Below, piece after piece: positions 46,740 to 56,293 of a stretch of 64,000 nt of DNA. This DNA is from Limnohabitans lacus (lineage in GTDB: Bacteria; Pseudomonadota; Gammaproteobacteria; Burkholderiales; Burkholderiaceae_C). The DNA is taken from positions 96,625 through 160,624 of the forward strand of contig NZ_JASGBH010000002.1 of assembly GCF_030053395.1 (NCBI RefSeq), written 5' to 3'. The position numbers were made by a program, and so were the translations under genes. Numbering within the stretch: the first letter of the stretch is position 1; each line of letters opens with the position of its first letter. The notes beneath the pieces were generated by a model. That model was given only the letters and a program-made list of their open reading frames with translations. It searched no databases and had not been told where the DNA came from.

Positions 46740-47458
46740 GGTTGGTCCTTGTTGAGGGCGCTTTGGTTTTGGCCCATCTCGACCATCTTGCGGGCTTCTT
46801 CAGAAAACTTCTTGGCGGCATCATCCCCGTCTTTGGTGAGGTTGATGCGCGACGGTGGCGCTTCGATGCCACGCAACACCGCCGGGCGCTGGCGGATCGC
46901 ATCCATCCAACGCTTGAGGTGGGGCAGGTCATCCACCTCCACGCCCGACCAGCGGTGCGTGCGCACCCAGGCCCAATTGGCGATGTCGGCAATCGAATAG
47001 TCGCCCGCCAGGTATTCGTGGTCTTTCAGGTGGCTGTCGAGCACGGTGAACAGGCGCTTGCTCTCGCCCTGGTAACGGTCGATCGCGGGCTGGATTTTTT
47101 CGGGGAAGTAACGGAAGAACACATTGGCCTGCCCCATCATGGGCCCGATGCCCCCCATCTGGAACATCAGCCACTGCAACACACGCGAGCGGCCCTTGGC
47201 GTCGGTGGGCATGAGCTGGCCGGTTTTCTCGGCCAGGTAAATCAGGCAAGCGCCCGACTCGAACACCGCAAAGTCATCGGCAGCTCGGTCCACGATGGCA
47301 GGGATTCGCCCGTTGGGGCAGATGGCCAAAAAGTCAGGCCGCTTTTGCTCGCCCTTGGACAGGTCCAACACCTTGAGCGTGTAAGGCAGCACCAACTCTT
47401 CGAGCGCGATGGAGACTTTGTGCCCATTGGGCGTGGCGGCGGTGTAGAGGTCGATCAT
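46736..47458 (-). CDS. Glutathione S-transferase, nu-class (YfcG/YghU-like)
   Basis: A 240-residue protein with the N-terminus [21 protein letters not shown] and the conserved [12 protein letters not shown] cis-Pro segment, matching YfcG. The helical domain has [15 protein letters not shown]. The TPNG start segment is the disulfide-reductase active-site region of nu-class enzymes. The C-terminus has an extra charged tail (about 215-240). It overlaps the following GST by 4 bp, so the two are probably cotranscribed. Confidence 0.9.
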   Translation of the reverse strand: MIDLYTAATPNGHKVSIALEELVLPYTLKVLDLSKGEQKRPDFLAICPNGRIPAIVDRAADDFAVFESGACLIYLAEKTGQLMPTDAKGRSRVLQWLMFQMGGIGPMMGQANVFFRYFPEKIQPAIDRYQGESKRLFTVLDSHLKDHEYLAGDYSIADIANWAWVRTHRWSGVEVDDLPHLKRWMDAIRQRPAVLRGIEAPPSRINLTKDGDDAAKKFSEEARKMVEMGQNQSALNKDQP

Positions 47459-47520
47459 GGGGGGAGGCTAACAGCCGCGCCCAGCGTGCACTGGCACGCA
47501 GATGACAACCCGAGGACAAC

Positions 47521-48363
47521 TCAGCCCTTGGCCGCTTCCAGCGTGTCCCGCGTTTGCATGGCCACTTGGCGTGCTGCCGCTGCAAAGTCATCACCACTCG
47601 ATGCGTAGAGCACCGCACGCGATGAGTTGACGATGATCGAGCCCGCGCTGGAGCCGTCGGCATTCGCACGCCAGCCGGCCTTGACGGTGGCCACGGCGTC
47701 GCCGCCTTGTGCGCCCACGCCGGGGATCAGCAGGGGCACGGTGGGGGCAATGGCTCGCACGCGTTCGATCTCGGCGGGGTAGGTGGCACCCACCACCAGG
47801 CCCAGTTGGCCGTTCAGGTTCCAGGGGCCTTGGGCCAGACCGGCGATGTGTTCGTACACGCGGGGTTGGCCCTCGACCGAGGCCAGGCGCTGGTTTTGCA
47901 GATCGTCGCCGCCGGGGTTGGAGGTGCGGCACAGCAAGAATGCGCCTTTGCCTTCGTACTTCAGGTACGGGGCGACCGAGTCCCAGCCCATGAAGGGCGA
48001 GAGGGTCACGGCGTCGGCGCCGTAGCGCTCGAAGGCTTCTTTGGCGTATTGCTCGGCCGTCGAACCGATGTCGCCACGCTTGGCGTCCAAAATGATCGGC
48101 ACATGGGGTGCGACGCGGCGCATGTGCTCCATCAGGCGTTCGAGCTGGCCTTCGGCGCGGTGGGCAGCGAAGTAGGCGATTTGCGGCTTGAAGCTGCTGA
48201 CCAGATCGGCCGTGGCGTCCACGATGGCGGCGCAAAAGTCGTAGATCTTGTTGGCATCGCCCTTCATGCCCGCAGGGAACTTGGTGGGTTCGGGGTCCAG
48301 GCCCACACAAAGCATGGAGCCGTTTTGGCGCTCGGCGGTGCGCAACATGTCGAGGAAGGTCAT
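47521..48363 (-). CDS. pyrF: Orotidine 5'-phosphate decarboxylase (type 2)
   Basis: Final step of UMP synthesis. The 280-residue protein belongs to the longer type 2 subfamily typical of betaproteobacteria. The active-site motif [11 protein letters not shown] contains the Asp-Lys-Asp triad. A TAAAAT hexamer ends 6 nt before the ATG, with no Shine-Dalgarno, so a leaderless transcript is likely. Divergent from the EamA gene, whose own -10-like hexamer lies only 11 bp further on. Confidence 0.95.
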   Translation of the reverse strand: MTFLDMLRTAERQNGSMLCVGLDPEPTKFPAGMKGDANKIYDFCAAIVDATADLVSSFKPQIAYFAAHRAEGQLERLMEHMRRVAPHVPIILDAKRGDIGSTAEQYAKEAFERYGADAVTLSPFMGWDSVAPYLKYEGKGAFLLCRTSNPGGDDLQNQRLASVEGQPRVYEHIAGLAQGPWNLNGQLGLVVGATYPAEIERVRAIAPTVPLLIPGVGAQGGDAVATVKAGWRANADGSSAGSIIVNSSRAVLYASSGDDFAAAARQVAMQTRDTLEAAKG

Positions 48364-48369
48364 GGCTTG

Positions 48370-48392
48370 ATTTTAAAGGCGCAAGCTAAGAT
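48370..48392. promoter_or_regulatory. Back-to-back leaderless promoters, pyrF and EamA gene
   Basis: TAAAAT on the minus strand (48370-48375) ends 6 nt before the pyrF ATG, and TAAGAT on the plus strand (48387-48392) ends 7 nt before the EamA ATG at 48400. The two starts are only 36 bp apart. Neither gene has a Shine-Dalgarno. Confidence 0.45.
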
Positions 48393-48399
48393 GACCGCC

Positions 48400-49281
48400 A
48401 TGCACAAGCTCACACCGCGTCAATGGACCGTTCTGGTTCTGCTCACCCTTGTTTGGGGCATCAACTGGCCGATCATGAAAATCGGCGTGACGGGCTTTCC
48501 GCCGCTGACCTTTCGCACCATTTGCATGTGGCTGGGCACGCCCGTTTTGGGCTTGGTGCTGCTGGCCCAAGGCGTGCCGTTTCGCATCGAGCGCAAGCAT
48601 TGGCGCGAGTTGTTCACGCTGGCCACCTTCAACATGTTTTTTTGGCACGGCCTGATCATCGTGGCGGTGCAGTCGCTGTCCAGCGGGCGGGCGGCGATTT
48701 TGGGCTACACCATGCCCATGTTTTCAGCTCTGCTGGGGGCGCTGGTGTTTGGCGACCGGCTGGCCCAGCGGGCCTGGGGCGGGGTGGCGGCGGCATCGCT
48801 GGGGGTGGTCTTGCTGCTGTGGCACGAAATCTCCAACCTCACGGGCAAGCCCGTGGGCGTGTTGCTGGCTTTGGGCGCGGCCAGCACCTGGGCGCTGGGC
48901 ACACAGCTGCTGCGGCGCACCCAAATGCCGGTACCCATCTTGACGATTTCCTTCTGGATGGCGGCCCTGACCACCTTGGTGATGACGGCCCTGGCTTTTG
49001 TTCTGGAGCGCGATCAGTGGCATGCGCCTTCAGATGCAACCTGGGGCGCCATCGCTTTCAATGCATTGCTGGTGTTCGGCTTTGCGCAAGCGGCTTGGTT
49101 TTACCTGGCCCGCAGCTTGCCGCCGGTGGCCTCCACCCTCAGCGTGATGCTGATCCCGGTGCTGGGGGTGTTCACCGGCGCGGTGTGGCTGGGTGAAGTC
49201 TTGCACTGGCAGGACTGGGCGGCTGTGCTGTTGATGATGGTGTCGATCGCAGCCGTGCTCTGGCCCAAAAAACCCAAATGA
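48400..49281 (+). CDS. EamA/DMT family transporter
   Basis: Inner-membrane drug/metabolite exporter with 10 helices in two EamA repeats, 293 residues from the ATG at 48400 (MHKLTPRQW). An in-frame ATG at 48391 overlaps the -10-like hexamer and is less likely. The two halves share the segments LTLVWGINWPIMKIG and WFYLARSLPPVASTLSVMLIPVLGV. Exported substrates are often amino acids or their analogues. It is convergent with udg (6-bp gap). Confidence 0.9.
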   Translation: MHKLTPRQWTVLVLLTLVWGINWPIMKIGVTGFPPLTFRTICMWLGTPVLGLVLLAQGVPFRIERKHWRELFTLATFNMFFWHGLIIVAVQSLSSGRAAILGYTMPMFSALLGALVFGDRLAQRAWGGVAAASLGVVLLLWHEISNLTGKPVGVLLALGAASTWALGTQLLRRTQMPVPILTISFWMAALTTLVMTALAFVLERDQWHAPSDATWGAIAFNALLVFGFAQAAWFYLARSLPPVASTLSVMLIPVLGVFTGAVWLGEVLHWQDWAAVLLMMVSIAAVLWPKKPK

Positions 49282-49287
49282 GCAAGC

Positions 49288-50130
49288 TCAGGACTGAACG
49301 GTCTTGAGCGCCAGCACCAGATCAGCCCAGGCCTTGGCCTTGTCGGCGGGGTTGCGCAGCAAATACGAGGGGTGGTAGGTCACCACCACCGGCACGCCTT
49401 GGTGGGTGTGGACTTGGCCGCGCAGCTTGCCCAGAGGCTCGGTGGTTTGCAACACCGACTGCACCGCAAAGCGGCCCATGAGCAAGATGATCTTGGGTTG
49501 CACCAAAGCCACTTGCCGCACCAGATAGGGCGCGCAGGTGGCCAGCTCCTCGGGGCTGGGGTTTTGGGTGCCGGGGGTGCGGCACTTGGTCACGTTGGCG
49601 ATGTAGACACCGCCTTCGCCCTGGGCCTTGCGGCTCAGGCCCACGGCTTTGAGCATGTTGTCGAGCAGCTGCCCGGCTTGGCCCGCAAAGGGTTCACCGG
49701 CCAGATCGTCCTCTTCGCTGGGGGCTTCGCCCACGACCAGCCAGTCGGCATGCACATCGCCCACACCGAACACCGAATTCTTGCGCTGCGCGCACAGGCC
49801 ACAGGCCTCGCAGGCGGCCGCCGTTTGTTGCAAGGCGGCCCAGTCCATGCGGTCCACACCATCGGCCAAAGGCTTGACGGCCAGCGCGGGTGAGGCGGCA
49901 CGGGCAGGCGGCGGCGCCAATGGCGCGGGCCTGGCTGGCGGCTGCGCCACCGATGGGGCGGCGGGCGTCACAGCGGCTGGCGCAGCAGTGGCCACAGGCG
50001 CTTGAGCGGCTGGCGCATCGGGGGCGACCGCAGGCTCTGCCGGCGACGATGGCCACCACACGCGCACGCCCATCTCGGCCAGCATGGCGCGTTGGCGGTC
50101 GTCCAGGTCAAATCGGGTGGGGTCGCTCAT
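49288..50130 (-). CDS. udg: Uracil-DNA glycosylase, family 4 (iron-sulfur)
   Basis: Removes uracil from DNA. The 280-residue protein has the [4Fe-4S] ligands in ACEACGLC and CRTPGTQNPSPEELATC and the active-site segment VGEAPSEEDDLAGEPFAGQAG. The C-terminal motif is TYHPSYLLRNP. Residues 28-88 are a long Ala/Pro-rich linker between a short N-terminal segment and the catalytic domain. It follows rimI by 13 bp in the tsaB-rimI-udg operon. Confidence 0.92.
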   Translation of the reverse strand: MSDPTRFDLDDRQRAMLAEMGVRVWWPSSPAEPAVAPDAPAAQAPVATAAPAAVTPAAPSVAQPPARPAPLAPPPARAASPALAVKPLADGVDRMDWAALQQTAAACEACGLCAQRKNSVFGVGDVHADWLVVGEAPSEEDDLAGEPFAGQAGQLLDNMLKAVGLSRKAQGEGGVYIANVTKCRTPGTQNPSPEELATCAPYLVRQVALVQPKIILLMGRFAVQSVLQTTEPLGKLRGQVHTHQGVPVVVTYHPSYLLRNPADKAKAWADLVLALKTVQS

Positions 50131-50143
50131 CAGTCAATCCGGT

Positions 50144-50638
50144 TCACAGCTTCAAACTCATCACCACCGCGTGTTCACGCTGTTGGCGGTCTGCTGGATA
50201 GTAATCCTTGCGCAGGCCCACACGCACAAAGCCATAACGCTCGTACACCTGCAAAGCGCGGGCATTGCTCTGGCGCACCTCCAGCCACAGCGTTTGTGCG
50301 CCCACGTGGCGCGACATCAGGCTCAAGGCATCGAGCATCATGTGCGCCCAGCCTTGGCCCTGACGGACCGGGGCCACGGTGATGTTGAGCAAGTGCATTT
50401 CTTCCACGCCGTGCATGGCCAGAAAGTAGCCCAAGAGTTCATCGCCCAGCCACAGGCATTGGGCCTCGAACAGCGGGTTCAATGAGTCGCGGAAATTGCC
50501 GCGCGACCAAGGGTGACTGTAGGCCGTTTGCTCGATGGCCATGACCGCATCCAGGTTCTCGGGTGTCATGCCCCGCAAGGTGACGGCATTGCGGATGTCT
50601 TCTGTCGGCTGCGGGCGGGCGGACATGGTGGCGCTCAT
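50144..50638 (-). CDS. rimI: Ribosomal protein S18-alanine N-acetyltransferase
   Basis: GNAT-fold acetyltransferase, 164 residues. Motifs include the CoA-binding block VAPVRQGQGWAHMMLDAL and the C-terminal ARALQVYERYGFVRVGLRKDYYP. In E. coli RimI acetylates S18; related enzymes modify other N-termini. Its start overlaps the tsaB stop by 4 bp (ATGA), which supports this start. The pairing with tsaB is widely conserved. Confidence 0.93.
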   Translation of the reverse strand: MSATMSARPQPTEDIRNAVTLRGMTPENLDAVMAIEQTAYSHPWSRGNFRDSLNPLFEAQCLWLGDELLGYFLAMHGVEEMHLLNITVAPVRQGQGWAHMMLDALSLMSRHVGAQTLWLEVRQSNARALQVYERYGFVRVGLRKDYYPADRQQREHAVVMSLKL

Positions 50639-51387
50639 GGGGTCTCCGCGGCCTTGGCCAAAGCCGCCTGGGCCTTCATGGCTTCGCGCTCGGCGGTGGT
50701 GTTGGCCACTTTGTCACGGATGTACAAGGGCATGGCCTGATCGGCGGGCACCGCACGGCCTTGCGCCCACAAGGCAGGCGCCAAACGCAGCAGGGCCGAT
50801 GCCGTGGGCAAGGCCGCCAAGCGTTCAGGGCCAGCAAGCAAGCGCGGGCCATAGGCCTCAAACACATTGCCCGCCAGCACAGCGGCTGTGGCCTTCACTT
50901 GCTCGGGTGCGCTGACCTGCAAGTCCGACACGCCCTGCCAAGTCTGGTTGACCGCAGTCCATTGGTAAGCCGCGCTGTACACCTCGTCCATGCGGGCGTC
51001 CAACATGGCCAGCACCGACACATCGGCATCGGCCGCCCCGGCTTGCACACGCTGCCAGCGGGCTTCTTCGGCCACGGCCAACAAGGTGTCCACCGGCAAG
51101 ACGGGCAGGTCCGCACCAAAGGCCAAGCCCTGGGCCACGGCACAGGCCGTGCGCAAACCCGTGAACGAACCCGGGCCCCGGCCAAACACAATGGCCGTGA
51201 GCGAGGCCAGGGGCATGTCGGCTTCGGCCAGCATGGCCATGACGGCTGGGATCAAACCACTGGACGCTTGTGCGCCACCGGGCAAGGTTTGCGTCCAGAC
51301 CTGATCGCCTCGGGCCACGGCCAAAGACAGCACATCGGTGCTGGTGTCCATGGCCAGCCATCGCAACTCGGTTGAATGAAGACTCAT
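50635..51387 (-). CDS. tsaB: tRNA threonylcarbamoyladenosine biosynthesis protein TsaB
   Basis: Scaffold subunit of the t6A-modifying complex with TsaD and TsaE. The 250-residue protein has the ASKHA fold motifs LAMDTSTDVLSLAV and VFGRGPGSFTGLRTA. The start overlaps the stop of the EamA gene by 4 bp, and rimI starts inside its own stop. tsaC (Sua5) is 3 kb away on the same strand. tsaD and tsaE are not in the window. Confidence 0.94.
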   Translation of the reverse strand: MSLHSTELRWLAMDTSTDVLSLAVARGDQVWTQTLPGGAQASSGLIPAVMAMLAEADMPLASLTAIVFGRGPGSFTGLRTACAVAQGLAFGADLPVLPVDTLLAVAEEARWQRVQAGAADADVSVLAMLDARMDEVYSAAYQWTAVNQTWQGVSDLQVSAPEQVKATAAVLAGNVFEAYGPRLLAGPERLAALPTASALLRLAPALWAQGRAVPADQAMPLYIRDKVANTTAEREAMKAQAALAKAAETP

Positions 51388-52343
51388 GCTTTGCTTTCAG
51401 CGGCAGGCTTGGCCTGACGCACCCCAAACAAAATACCGCCGGTGACCAGCGCCAGCCCGGCCAGCAAATTCCAGTGCATGGGCTCGCCCAAAAACCAGAC
51501 CGCCCCCAAGGCCGACAAACCCGGCACCAAGGCCGTGATCATGGTCGAGCGCACAGGACCAAAGTGCCGCACCATCTGCGTGAAGGTGATGCCCGAAATC
51601 ACCACCGAGCCCACGCCCTGAAAGGCGGTTTGAAACAAAATCTCGGACCACGGCGCTTGGGGCAAATGGGTGGGCAGCACACCCGTGATGGTGAGCAGCG
51701 CGTAGGCCGGCACAAAAAACACAAACGCAAACGCTGTGATGGCCATGGTGGCGCGCACCGCGTCCAGGCCAAACCGGCGCACCGTGACGCTGTAGGCCGC
51801 CCAGCTGCAAGCGGCGCACATGAACAGCAAATCGCCCTTCCAAACATCGCCGCCCTCAAAAGCCTTGAGCAAACTCAAGCCCCCCACCAGCAAGTCGCCC
51901 AGCACAATGAAGCCCAAGCCCAACGCCCGACCAGAAGAGACCTTTTCACGCAGAACCAGCCAGGCCAGCAAAGTGGTCCACAAGGGCAAGCTGCCGGGCA
52001 ACAAGACGCTGGCATGGGCCGCCGGCGCAAAAAAGAAACCGCTGTAGGCCAGCACGGCGTAAAGAAGGCCACCAAAAAATCCGGCACGCACGGTCTGCCC
52101 CCAAGGCAAGGGCGAAAGGCCCAACAAGGAACCGGTTTTTTCGCCACGCTGGCGAGCAGGGCGCATGAGCCACCAAGCCCAAGGCAAGAGCACCGCACTG
52201 GCGCCCAAGATGCGGGCGAGCGCAATGTCCAGAGGCAGCAACCCCCGCGAAGCCGAGGCCCGCGCAATGACAATGAATCCGGTCCAGATCAGCACCGTGA
52301 TGACGGCCGAGGCCAGGCCCACGGTTCGAGAAGAAAATCGCAT
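51384..52343 (-). CDS. EamA/DMT family transporter
   Basis: Ten-helix inner-membrane exporter, 319 residues from the ATG at 52343 (MRFSSRTVGLAS). A TATGAT hexamer ends 7 nt before the start with no Shine-Dalgarno; the frame is open further upstream but has no family character. Repeats are GFIVIARASASRGLLPLDIALAR (split by position, about 22-44) and ITFTQMVRHFGPVRSTMITAL. It heads the tsaB-rimI-udg operon by a 4-bp overlap. Substrate unknown. Confidence 0.9.
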   Translation of the reverse strand: MRFSSRTVGLASAVITVLIWTGFIVIARASASRGLLPLDIALARILGASAVLLPWAWWLMRPARQRGEKTGSLLGLSPLPWGQTVRAGFFGGLLYAVLAYSGFFFAPAAHASVLLPGSLPLWTTLLAWLVLREKVSSGRALGLGFIVLGDLLVGGLSLLKAFEGGDVWKGDLLFMCAACSWAAYSVTVRRFGLDAVRATMAITAFAFVFFVPAYALLTITGVLPTHLPQAPWSEILFQTAFQGVGSVVISGITFTQMVRHFGPVRSTMITALVPGLSALGAVWFLGEPMHWNLLAGLALVTGGILFGVRQAKPAAESKA

Positions 52344-52350
52344 GGCCCGA

Positions 52351-52390
52351 ATCATACGGCCCCACCTGCACAGGCGCTGACCGTTAGACT
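52351..52390. promoter_or_regulatory. Back-to-back leaderless promoters, EamA gene and dacB
   Basis: TATGAT on the minus strand (52351-52356) ends 7 nt before the EamA ATG, and TAGACT on the plus strand (52385-52390) ends 6 nt before the dacB ATG. The two starts are 53 bp apart. No Shine-Dalgarno sits in front of either. Confidence 0.45.
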
Positions 52391-52396
52391 TGCGGC

Positions 52397-53878
52397 ATGA
52401 AGTTTTTCGCTCTGGGTTTGCGCCCTTTTTTGAGCCTCTGCATGGGCCTGTGTGCGGCACTGAGCACCGCCGCCAGCCTGGCCCATGACTTGCCGCCTGC
52501 CACGCTGCAAGCGCTGCGCCAAGCCAATGTGCCGCCCTCGGCCATCAGCGTTCAGGTGACCCCTTTGGGCAGCGCCACCCCACGCTTGGCACACCGGGCG
52601 CAAGTGGCTGTCAACCCCGCCTCGGTGATGAAGCTGATCACCACCTATGCGGGTCTGTCCTTGCTGGGGCCCGACTTCATCTGGCGCAATCGCGTGTATG
52701 CCGATGGCCCGATCAAGGACGGCGTGCTGCAAGGCAACTTGATCGTGCGCGGCAGCGGCGACCCCAAGCTGGTGATCGAGCGGCTGCAAGACCTGATGGC
52801 CCAGCTGAACGCTTTGGGCCTGCGCGATGTGCGGGGCGACATCGTGCTCGACCGCAGCGTGTTCGAGATCACGCCGCGCACCGAGGCGTTTGACGACGAG
52901 CCCCTGCGCCCCTACAACGTGAGCCCCGATGGCTTGCTGCTCAATTTCAAGGCGCTGATCTACACCTTCACACCCGATGCCAGCACCGGCCAAGTGGCCG
53001 TGCGGGTGGAGCCGCCATTGGCCGATTTCGATGCGCCACGCAGCGTGCCCATGGGCAACGGCCCTTGCCAGGACTGGCGCAGCCAGCTGCGGGCCGACTT
53101 TTCTCAGGCGCACCAGGTGCGCTTTTCGGGCAGCTACCCCGCCAGCTGTGGCGAGCGACCTTGGCCTGTGGCCTACCCCTCACCCGAGGTCTATGGCAGC
53201 AAACTGATCCAAGCCGCGTGGTTGGCCAACGGCAACCGGCTGGGTGGCCAGGTGCGCTACGGCAGTCTGCCGGCCAAAGCGCGTTTGCTGCTCGAAGCCC
53301 CCTCGCTGCCATTGGGCGAGGTGATTGCCGACATCAACAAGTTTTCGAACAACGTGATGGCGCAGCAATTGTTTTTGACGATGTCGAGCGACATGGGCGC
53401 GCCCGGGCGTTTTGAGGCCTCGCGCCTGCGGGTGCTGCAGTGGTGGCGCCAGCAGTTGCCAGCGCAAGACGAGCCGGTGCTGGACAACGGCTCGGGCCTG
53501 TCGCGCACCGAGCGCAGCAGCGCCCAAGCCCTGACGGCTTTGCTGCAATCGGCCAGCAACAGCCCCCATGCCCAGGCCTTTCAAAACTCTTTGTCGGTGG
53601 CGGGGGTGGATGGCACCAGCGCCCGCCTGCGCGATCGCAACCCCAACTCGCCGGTGATCGGCCAAGCTTGGCTCAAGACCGGCTCTTTGCGCGATGTGGC
53701 CTCGGTGGCCGGTTTTGTGCAAGGCCAAAGCGGCCAGCGCTACGCGGTGGTCGCCATCATCAACCACCCCAATGCCAACCAGGCCCGGCCCGCACTGGAC
53801 CAGCTGCTGGAATGGACGGTACGGGACACGAACAACACCGACAGCCCCCGCACTGTGGCCAAACGCCAGCGACAATGA
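52397..53878 (+). CDS. dacB: D-alanyl-D-alanine carboxypeptidase/endopeptidase (PBP4)
   Basis: Periplasmic peptidoglycan peptidase. The 493-residue protein starts with a signal peptide (cleaved about residue 28). The penicillin-binding motifs are SVMK (76-79), SNN (317-319) and KTG (427-429), the arrangement of DacB/PBP4 with its large insertion between the first two motifs. The C-terminus is basic. A SemiSWEET gene follows 4 bp on. Confidence 0.95.
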   Translation: MKFFALGLRPFLSLCMGLCAALSTAASLAHDLPPATLQALRQANVPPSAISVQVTPLGSATPRLAHRAQVAVNPASVMKLITTYAGLSLLGPDFIWRNRVYADGPIKDGVLQGNLIVRGSGDPKLVIERLQDLMAQLNALGLRDVRGDIVLDRSVFEITPRTEAFDDEPLRPYNVSPDGLLLNFKALIYTFTPDASTGQVAVRVEPPLADFDAPRSVPMGNGPCQDWRSQLRADFSQAHQVRFSGSYPASCGERPWPVAYPSPEVYGSKLIQAAWLANGNRLGGQVRYGSLPAKARLLLEAPSLPLGEVIADINKFSNNVMAQQLFLTMSSDMGAPGRFEASRLRVLQWWRQQLPAQDEPVLDNGSGLSRTERSSAQALTALLQSASNSPHAQAFQNSLSVAGVDGTSARLRDRNPNSPVIGQAWLKTGSLRDVASVAGFVQGQSGQRYAVVAIINHPNANQARPALDQLLEWTVRDTNNTDSPRTVAKRQRQ

Positions 53879-53882
53879 AGCC

Positions 53883-54137
53883 ATGAACCTGATCGACTGG
53901 GTCGGCACCGCTGCCGCCATCCTGACCACCGCCAGCTTTGTGCCCCAAGCTTGGCACACCTTCCGCACACGCGATGTGAGCGGCATTTCACTGGGCATGT
54001 ACAGCCTGTTCACCGTGGGCGTGGCGCTGTGGCTGGTCTACGGCGTGCTGATGGTGGCCTGGCCCATCATCATCGCCAACACCATCACCACCAGCCTGGC
54101 GTTGATGATTTTGGTGATGAAGCTGCGCTACCGCTGA
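53883..54137 (+). CDS. SemiSWEET family sugar transporter
   Basis: Three-helix PQ-loop protein that dimerises into a small sugar uniporter. The 84-residue product has ILTTASFVPQAWHTFRTRD with the PQ motif near residue 22 and the MYSLFTVGVALWLVYG second segment. The length and three helices match SemiSWEET. It lies 4 bp after dacB, so it may be cotranscribed. A link to recycling of wall sugars is speculative. Confidence 0.9.
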   Translation: MNLIDWVGTAAAILTTASFVPQAWHTFRTRDVSGISLGMYSLFTVGVALWLVYGVLMVAWPIIIANTITTSLALMILVMKLRYR

Positions 54138-54141
54138 AACC

Positions 54142-55122
54142 TCAGGCGGCCGCCCTTTGCAGGCGGTCGCGCACGCCTTCCCACTCGGGGGTGTCTGGCG
54201 GCAGCTGTACCCAAATTTGCGAGACGCCCCGCGCGTCCAGTTCGCGCAGCACGCTGAACAAATTGTGTGCGGCTTGCTCGGCGCTGCTGGGCTGGGCGCG
54301 CCAGAGTACGCCTGCACCGGCATCGGGTCGCACGGCGGACCACACGCCCAGGTTGTTGGCATGTGGGCCCAAGGCTTGCAGTTTGGCCTCAATGTCTTGC
54401 GCCGCCATCAAGCGCACTTTAGCGCGTGGCGCGTAGTGCGATTCGAGCGTGCCTGAAGCCCTCGGGGCGGCTTGGGCCACGGCTTCTTTGTCCAGCACCG
54501 GGCGGCCGCAAGCGGCTTCGATTTGCACACGGGTGATGTGCCCTGGGCGCAGCAGCACTGGCGCACCGCGTGTGCAGTCGATGATGGTGGACTCGATGCC
54601 CACTGCGCATTCGCCGCCATCCAAAATCAACAAATCTTGGCCCAGCTCAGACTGCACATGCGCTGCGGTGGTGGGGCTCACCCGGCCAAAGCGGTTGGCG
54701 CTGGGAGCGGACACGCCCTGCACCCCCAAGGCCGCACAGGCTCGCAAAAGCTGCTGCGCCACCGGGTGCGAGGGACAGCGCAAACCGATCGAGTCTTGCC
54801 CACCGGCCGAGGCGGTGGCCACGCCGCTTTGGCGCGGCAAGATCAAGGTCAAAGGGCCGGGCCAAAAGGCATTGATCAGCGCTTGCGCAAAGTCGGGCAC
54901 TTGTGCGGCAAACACCGGCACTTGCGCAGCGCTGGCCACATGCACGATCAGCGGGTGATCGGCCGGGCGGCCTTTGGCCACAAAGATCTGGGCCACGGCC
55001 GCATCGTCGGTGGCGTTGGCCGCCAGGCCATAGACGGTCTCGGTGGGCAAGCCCACCACATGGCCGTCACGCAAAGCCTGTGCGGCTTGCGCGATGGCGC
55101 TGTCGTCTGCCGTCAAGATCAT
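54142..55122 (-). CDS. tsaC: L-threonylcarbamoyladenylate synthase, long Sua5 type
   Basis: Makes threonylcarbamoyl-AMP for the t6A modification of tRNA. The start ATG at 55122 is 1 nt after the purK stop; an ATG at 55143 inside purK is possible. The 326-residue protein has the YrdC domain (GLPTETVYGLAANA, KGRPADHPLIVH, SAPSANRFGRVSPT) and a C-terminal Sua5 domain, so it is the long form rather than the E. coli TsaC type. tsaB lies 3 kb away. Confidence 0.92.
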   Translation of the reverse strand: MILTADDSAIAQAAQALRDGHVVGLPTETVYGLAANATDDAAVAQIFVAKGRPADHPLIVHVASAAQVPVFAAQVPDFAQALINAFWPGPLTLILPRQSGVATASAGGQDSIGLRCPSHPVAQQLLRACAALGVQGVSAPSANRFGRVSPTTAAHVQSELGQDLLILDGGECAVGIESTIIDCTRGAPVLLRPGHITRVQIEAACGRPVLDKEAVAQAAPRASGTLESHYAPRAKVRLMAAQDIEAKLQALGPHANNLGVWSAVRPDAGAGVLWRAQPSSAEQAAHNLFSVLRELDARGVSQIWVQLPPDTPEWEGVRDRLQRAAA

Positions 55123-55123
55123 T

Positions 55124-56293
55124 TCAGAGCGCTTCAATGCCAAGCAAGGCCGCCGCCTGCAAAGCCGTGGTACGCACCGCCTCGGGCGTGGCCCCGGTGA
55201 TGTTCAGGTGGCCCATCTTGCGGCCGGGCCGGGCCGAGAGCTTGCCGTACAGGTGCAAATGCGTGCCGGGCAAGGCCAGCACCTGGTCCCACGCAGGCGA
55301 GCCGCCTTCGGGCCACAGGTCGCCCAAGAGGTTGAGCATGATGGCCTGTGAATGTTGGCGCGGCTGCGTGAGCGGCAAGCCGGCCAATGTGCGCACTTGC
55401 AAATCAAACTGCGACTGGTCGCATGCGTCCAGGGTGTAGTGGCCACTGTTGTGGGGGCGGGGCGCCATTTCATTGACGACCAGCTGGCCGCCTTCGAGGA
55501 TGAAAAACTCCACGCACAGCACGCCCACGTAGTTCAGGCCTTCGGCGATGGCGCGTGTCGCGGCCACGGCTTTGTCGGCCAATTCGGTGGGCACAGCGCC
55601 CTCGGTCACGGTGGTCACCGCCAAAATGCCTTCGCGGTGCAAATTCAGCTGCACCGGGAAATTCACCATCTGCCCATCGGCGCCCCGCGCCACCAGCACC
55701 GAGCACTCGGCCTTGAGGGGCAGCATTTTTTCGAGCACGCAGGGCACGTTCTTGAGTTGCGCCCAAGCATCGGCCAGCTCTTGCGCCGTCTTGACGCGGA
55801 TCTGGCCCTTGCCGTCGTAGCCCATGCGGGCGGTCTTGAGGATGCCTGGCAACAAATCGGCCGAAACTGCGGCCAATTGCGCAGGGGTGGCGATCACGGC
55901 ATGCGGCGCGACCGGCACGCCACAGCGCACGAAGTGGGCTTTTTCCAGCGCACGGTCTTGTGCGATGGCCACCGCGTCGGCCGAAGGGGCCACAGGGCGG
56001 TGCGCGCCCAAGGTCACCAGCGCAGGCGCGGGCACGTTTTCAAATTCGGTGGTGATGGCCGCGCAGCGTTGGATCAATTGGGCCAGGCCTTGCTCGTCCA
56101 GGTAGTCGGTCTGCACATGGTGGTGGCTCACCAAGCCCGCAGGGCTGGCGGTGTCGGGGTCGAGCACGGCGGTGAAGTAGCCCATGGCCTGCGCCGCGTG
56201 CACGAACATGCGGCCCAACTGGCCACCGCCCATCACGCCCAGGGTGGCGGGCTGGCCATTGACGAGGGCGCCGGGCAAGAGGGGTTTGTTCAT
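55124..56293 (-). CDS. purK: N5-carboxyaminoimidazole ribonucleotide synthase
   Basis: ATP-grasp enzyme of purine synthesis that makes N5-CAIR from AIR and bicarbonate. The 389-residue protein starts with the GGGQLGRMF motif (22-30) and has the ATP-grasp segments [12 protein letters not shown] and [14 protein letters not shown]. It overlaps purE by 4 bp, which is the usual purEK coupling. tsaC follows. The product is used by PurE. Confidence 0.95.
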   Translation of the reverse strand: MNKPLLPGALVNGQPATLGVMGGGQLGRMFVHAAQAMGYFTAVLDPDTASPAGLVSHHHVQTDYLDEQGLAQLIQRCAAITTEFENVPAPALVTLGAHRPVAPSADAVAIAQDRALEKAHFVRCGVPVAPHAVIATPAQLAAVSADLLPGILKTARMGYDGKGQIRVKTAQELADAWAQLKNVPCVLEKMLPLKAECSVLVARGADGQMVNFPVQLNLHREGILAVTTVTEGAVPTELADKAVAATRAIAEGLNYVGVLCVEFFILEGGQLVVNEMAPRPHNSGHYTLDACDQSQFDLQVRTLAGLPLTQPRQHSQAIMLNLLGDLWPEGGSPAWDQVLALPGTHLHLYGKLSARPGRKMGHLNITGATPEAVRTTALQAAALLGIEAL

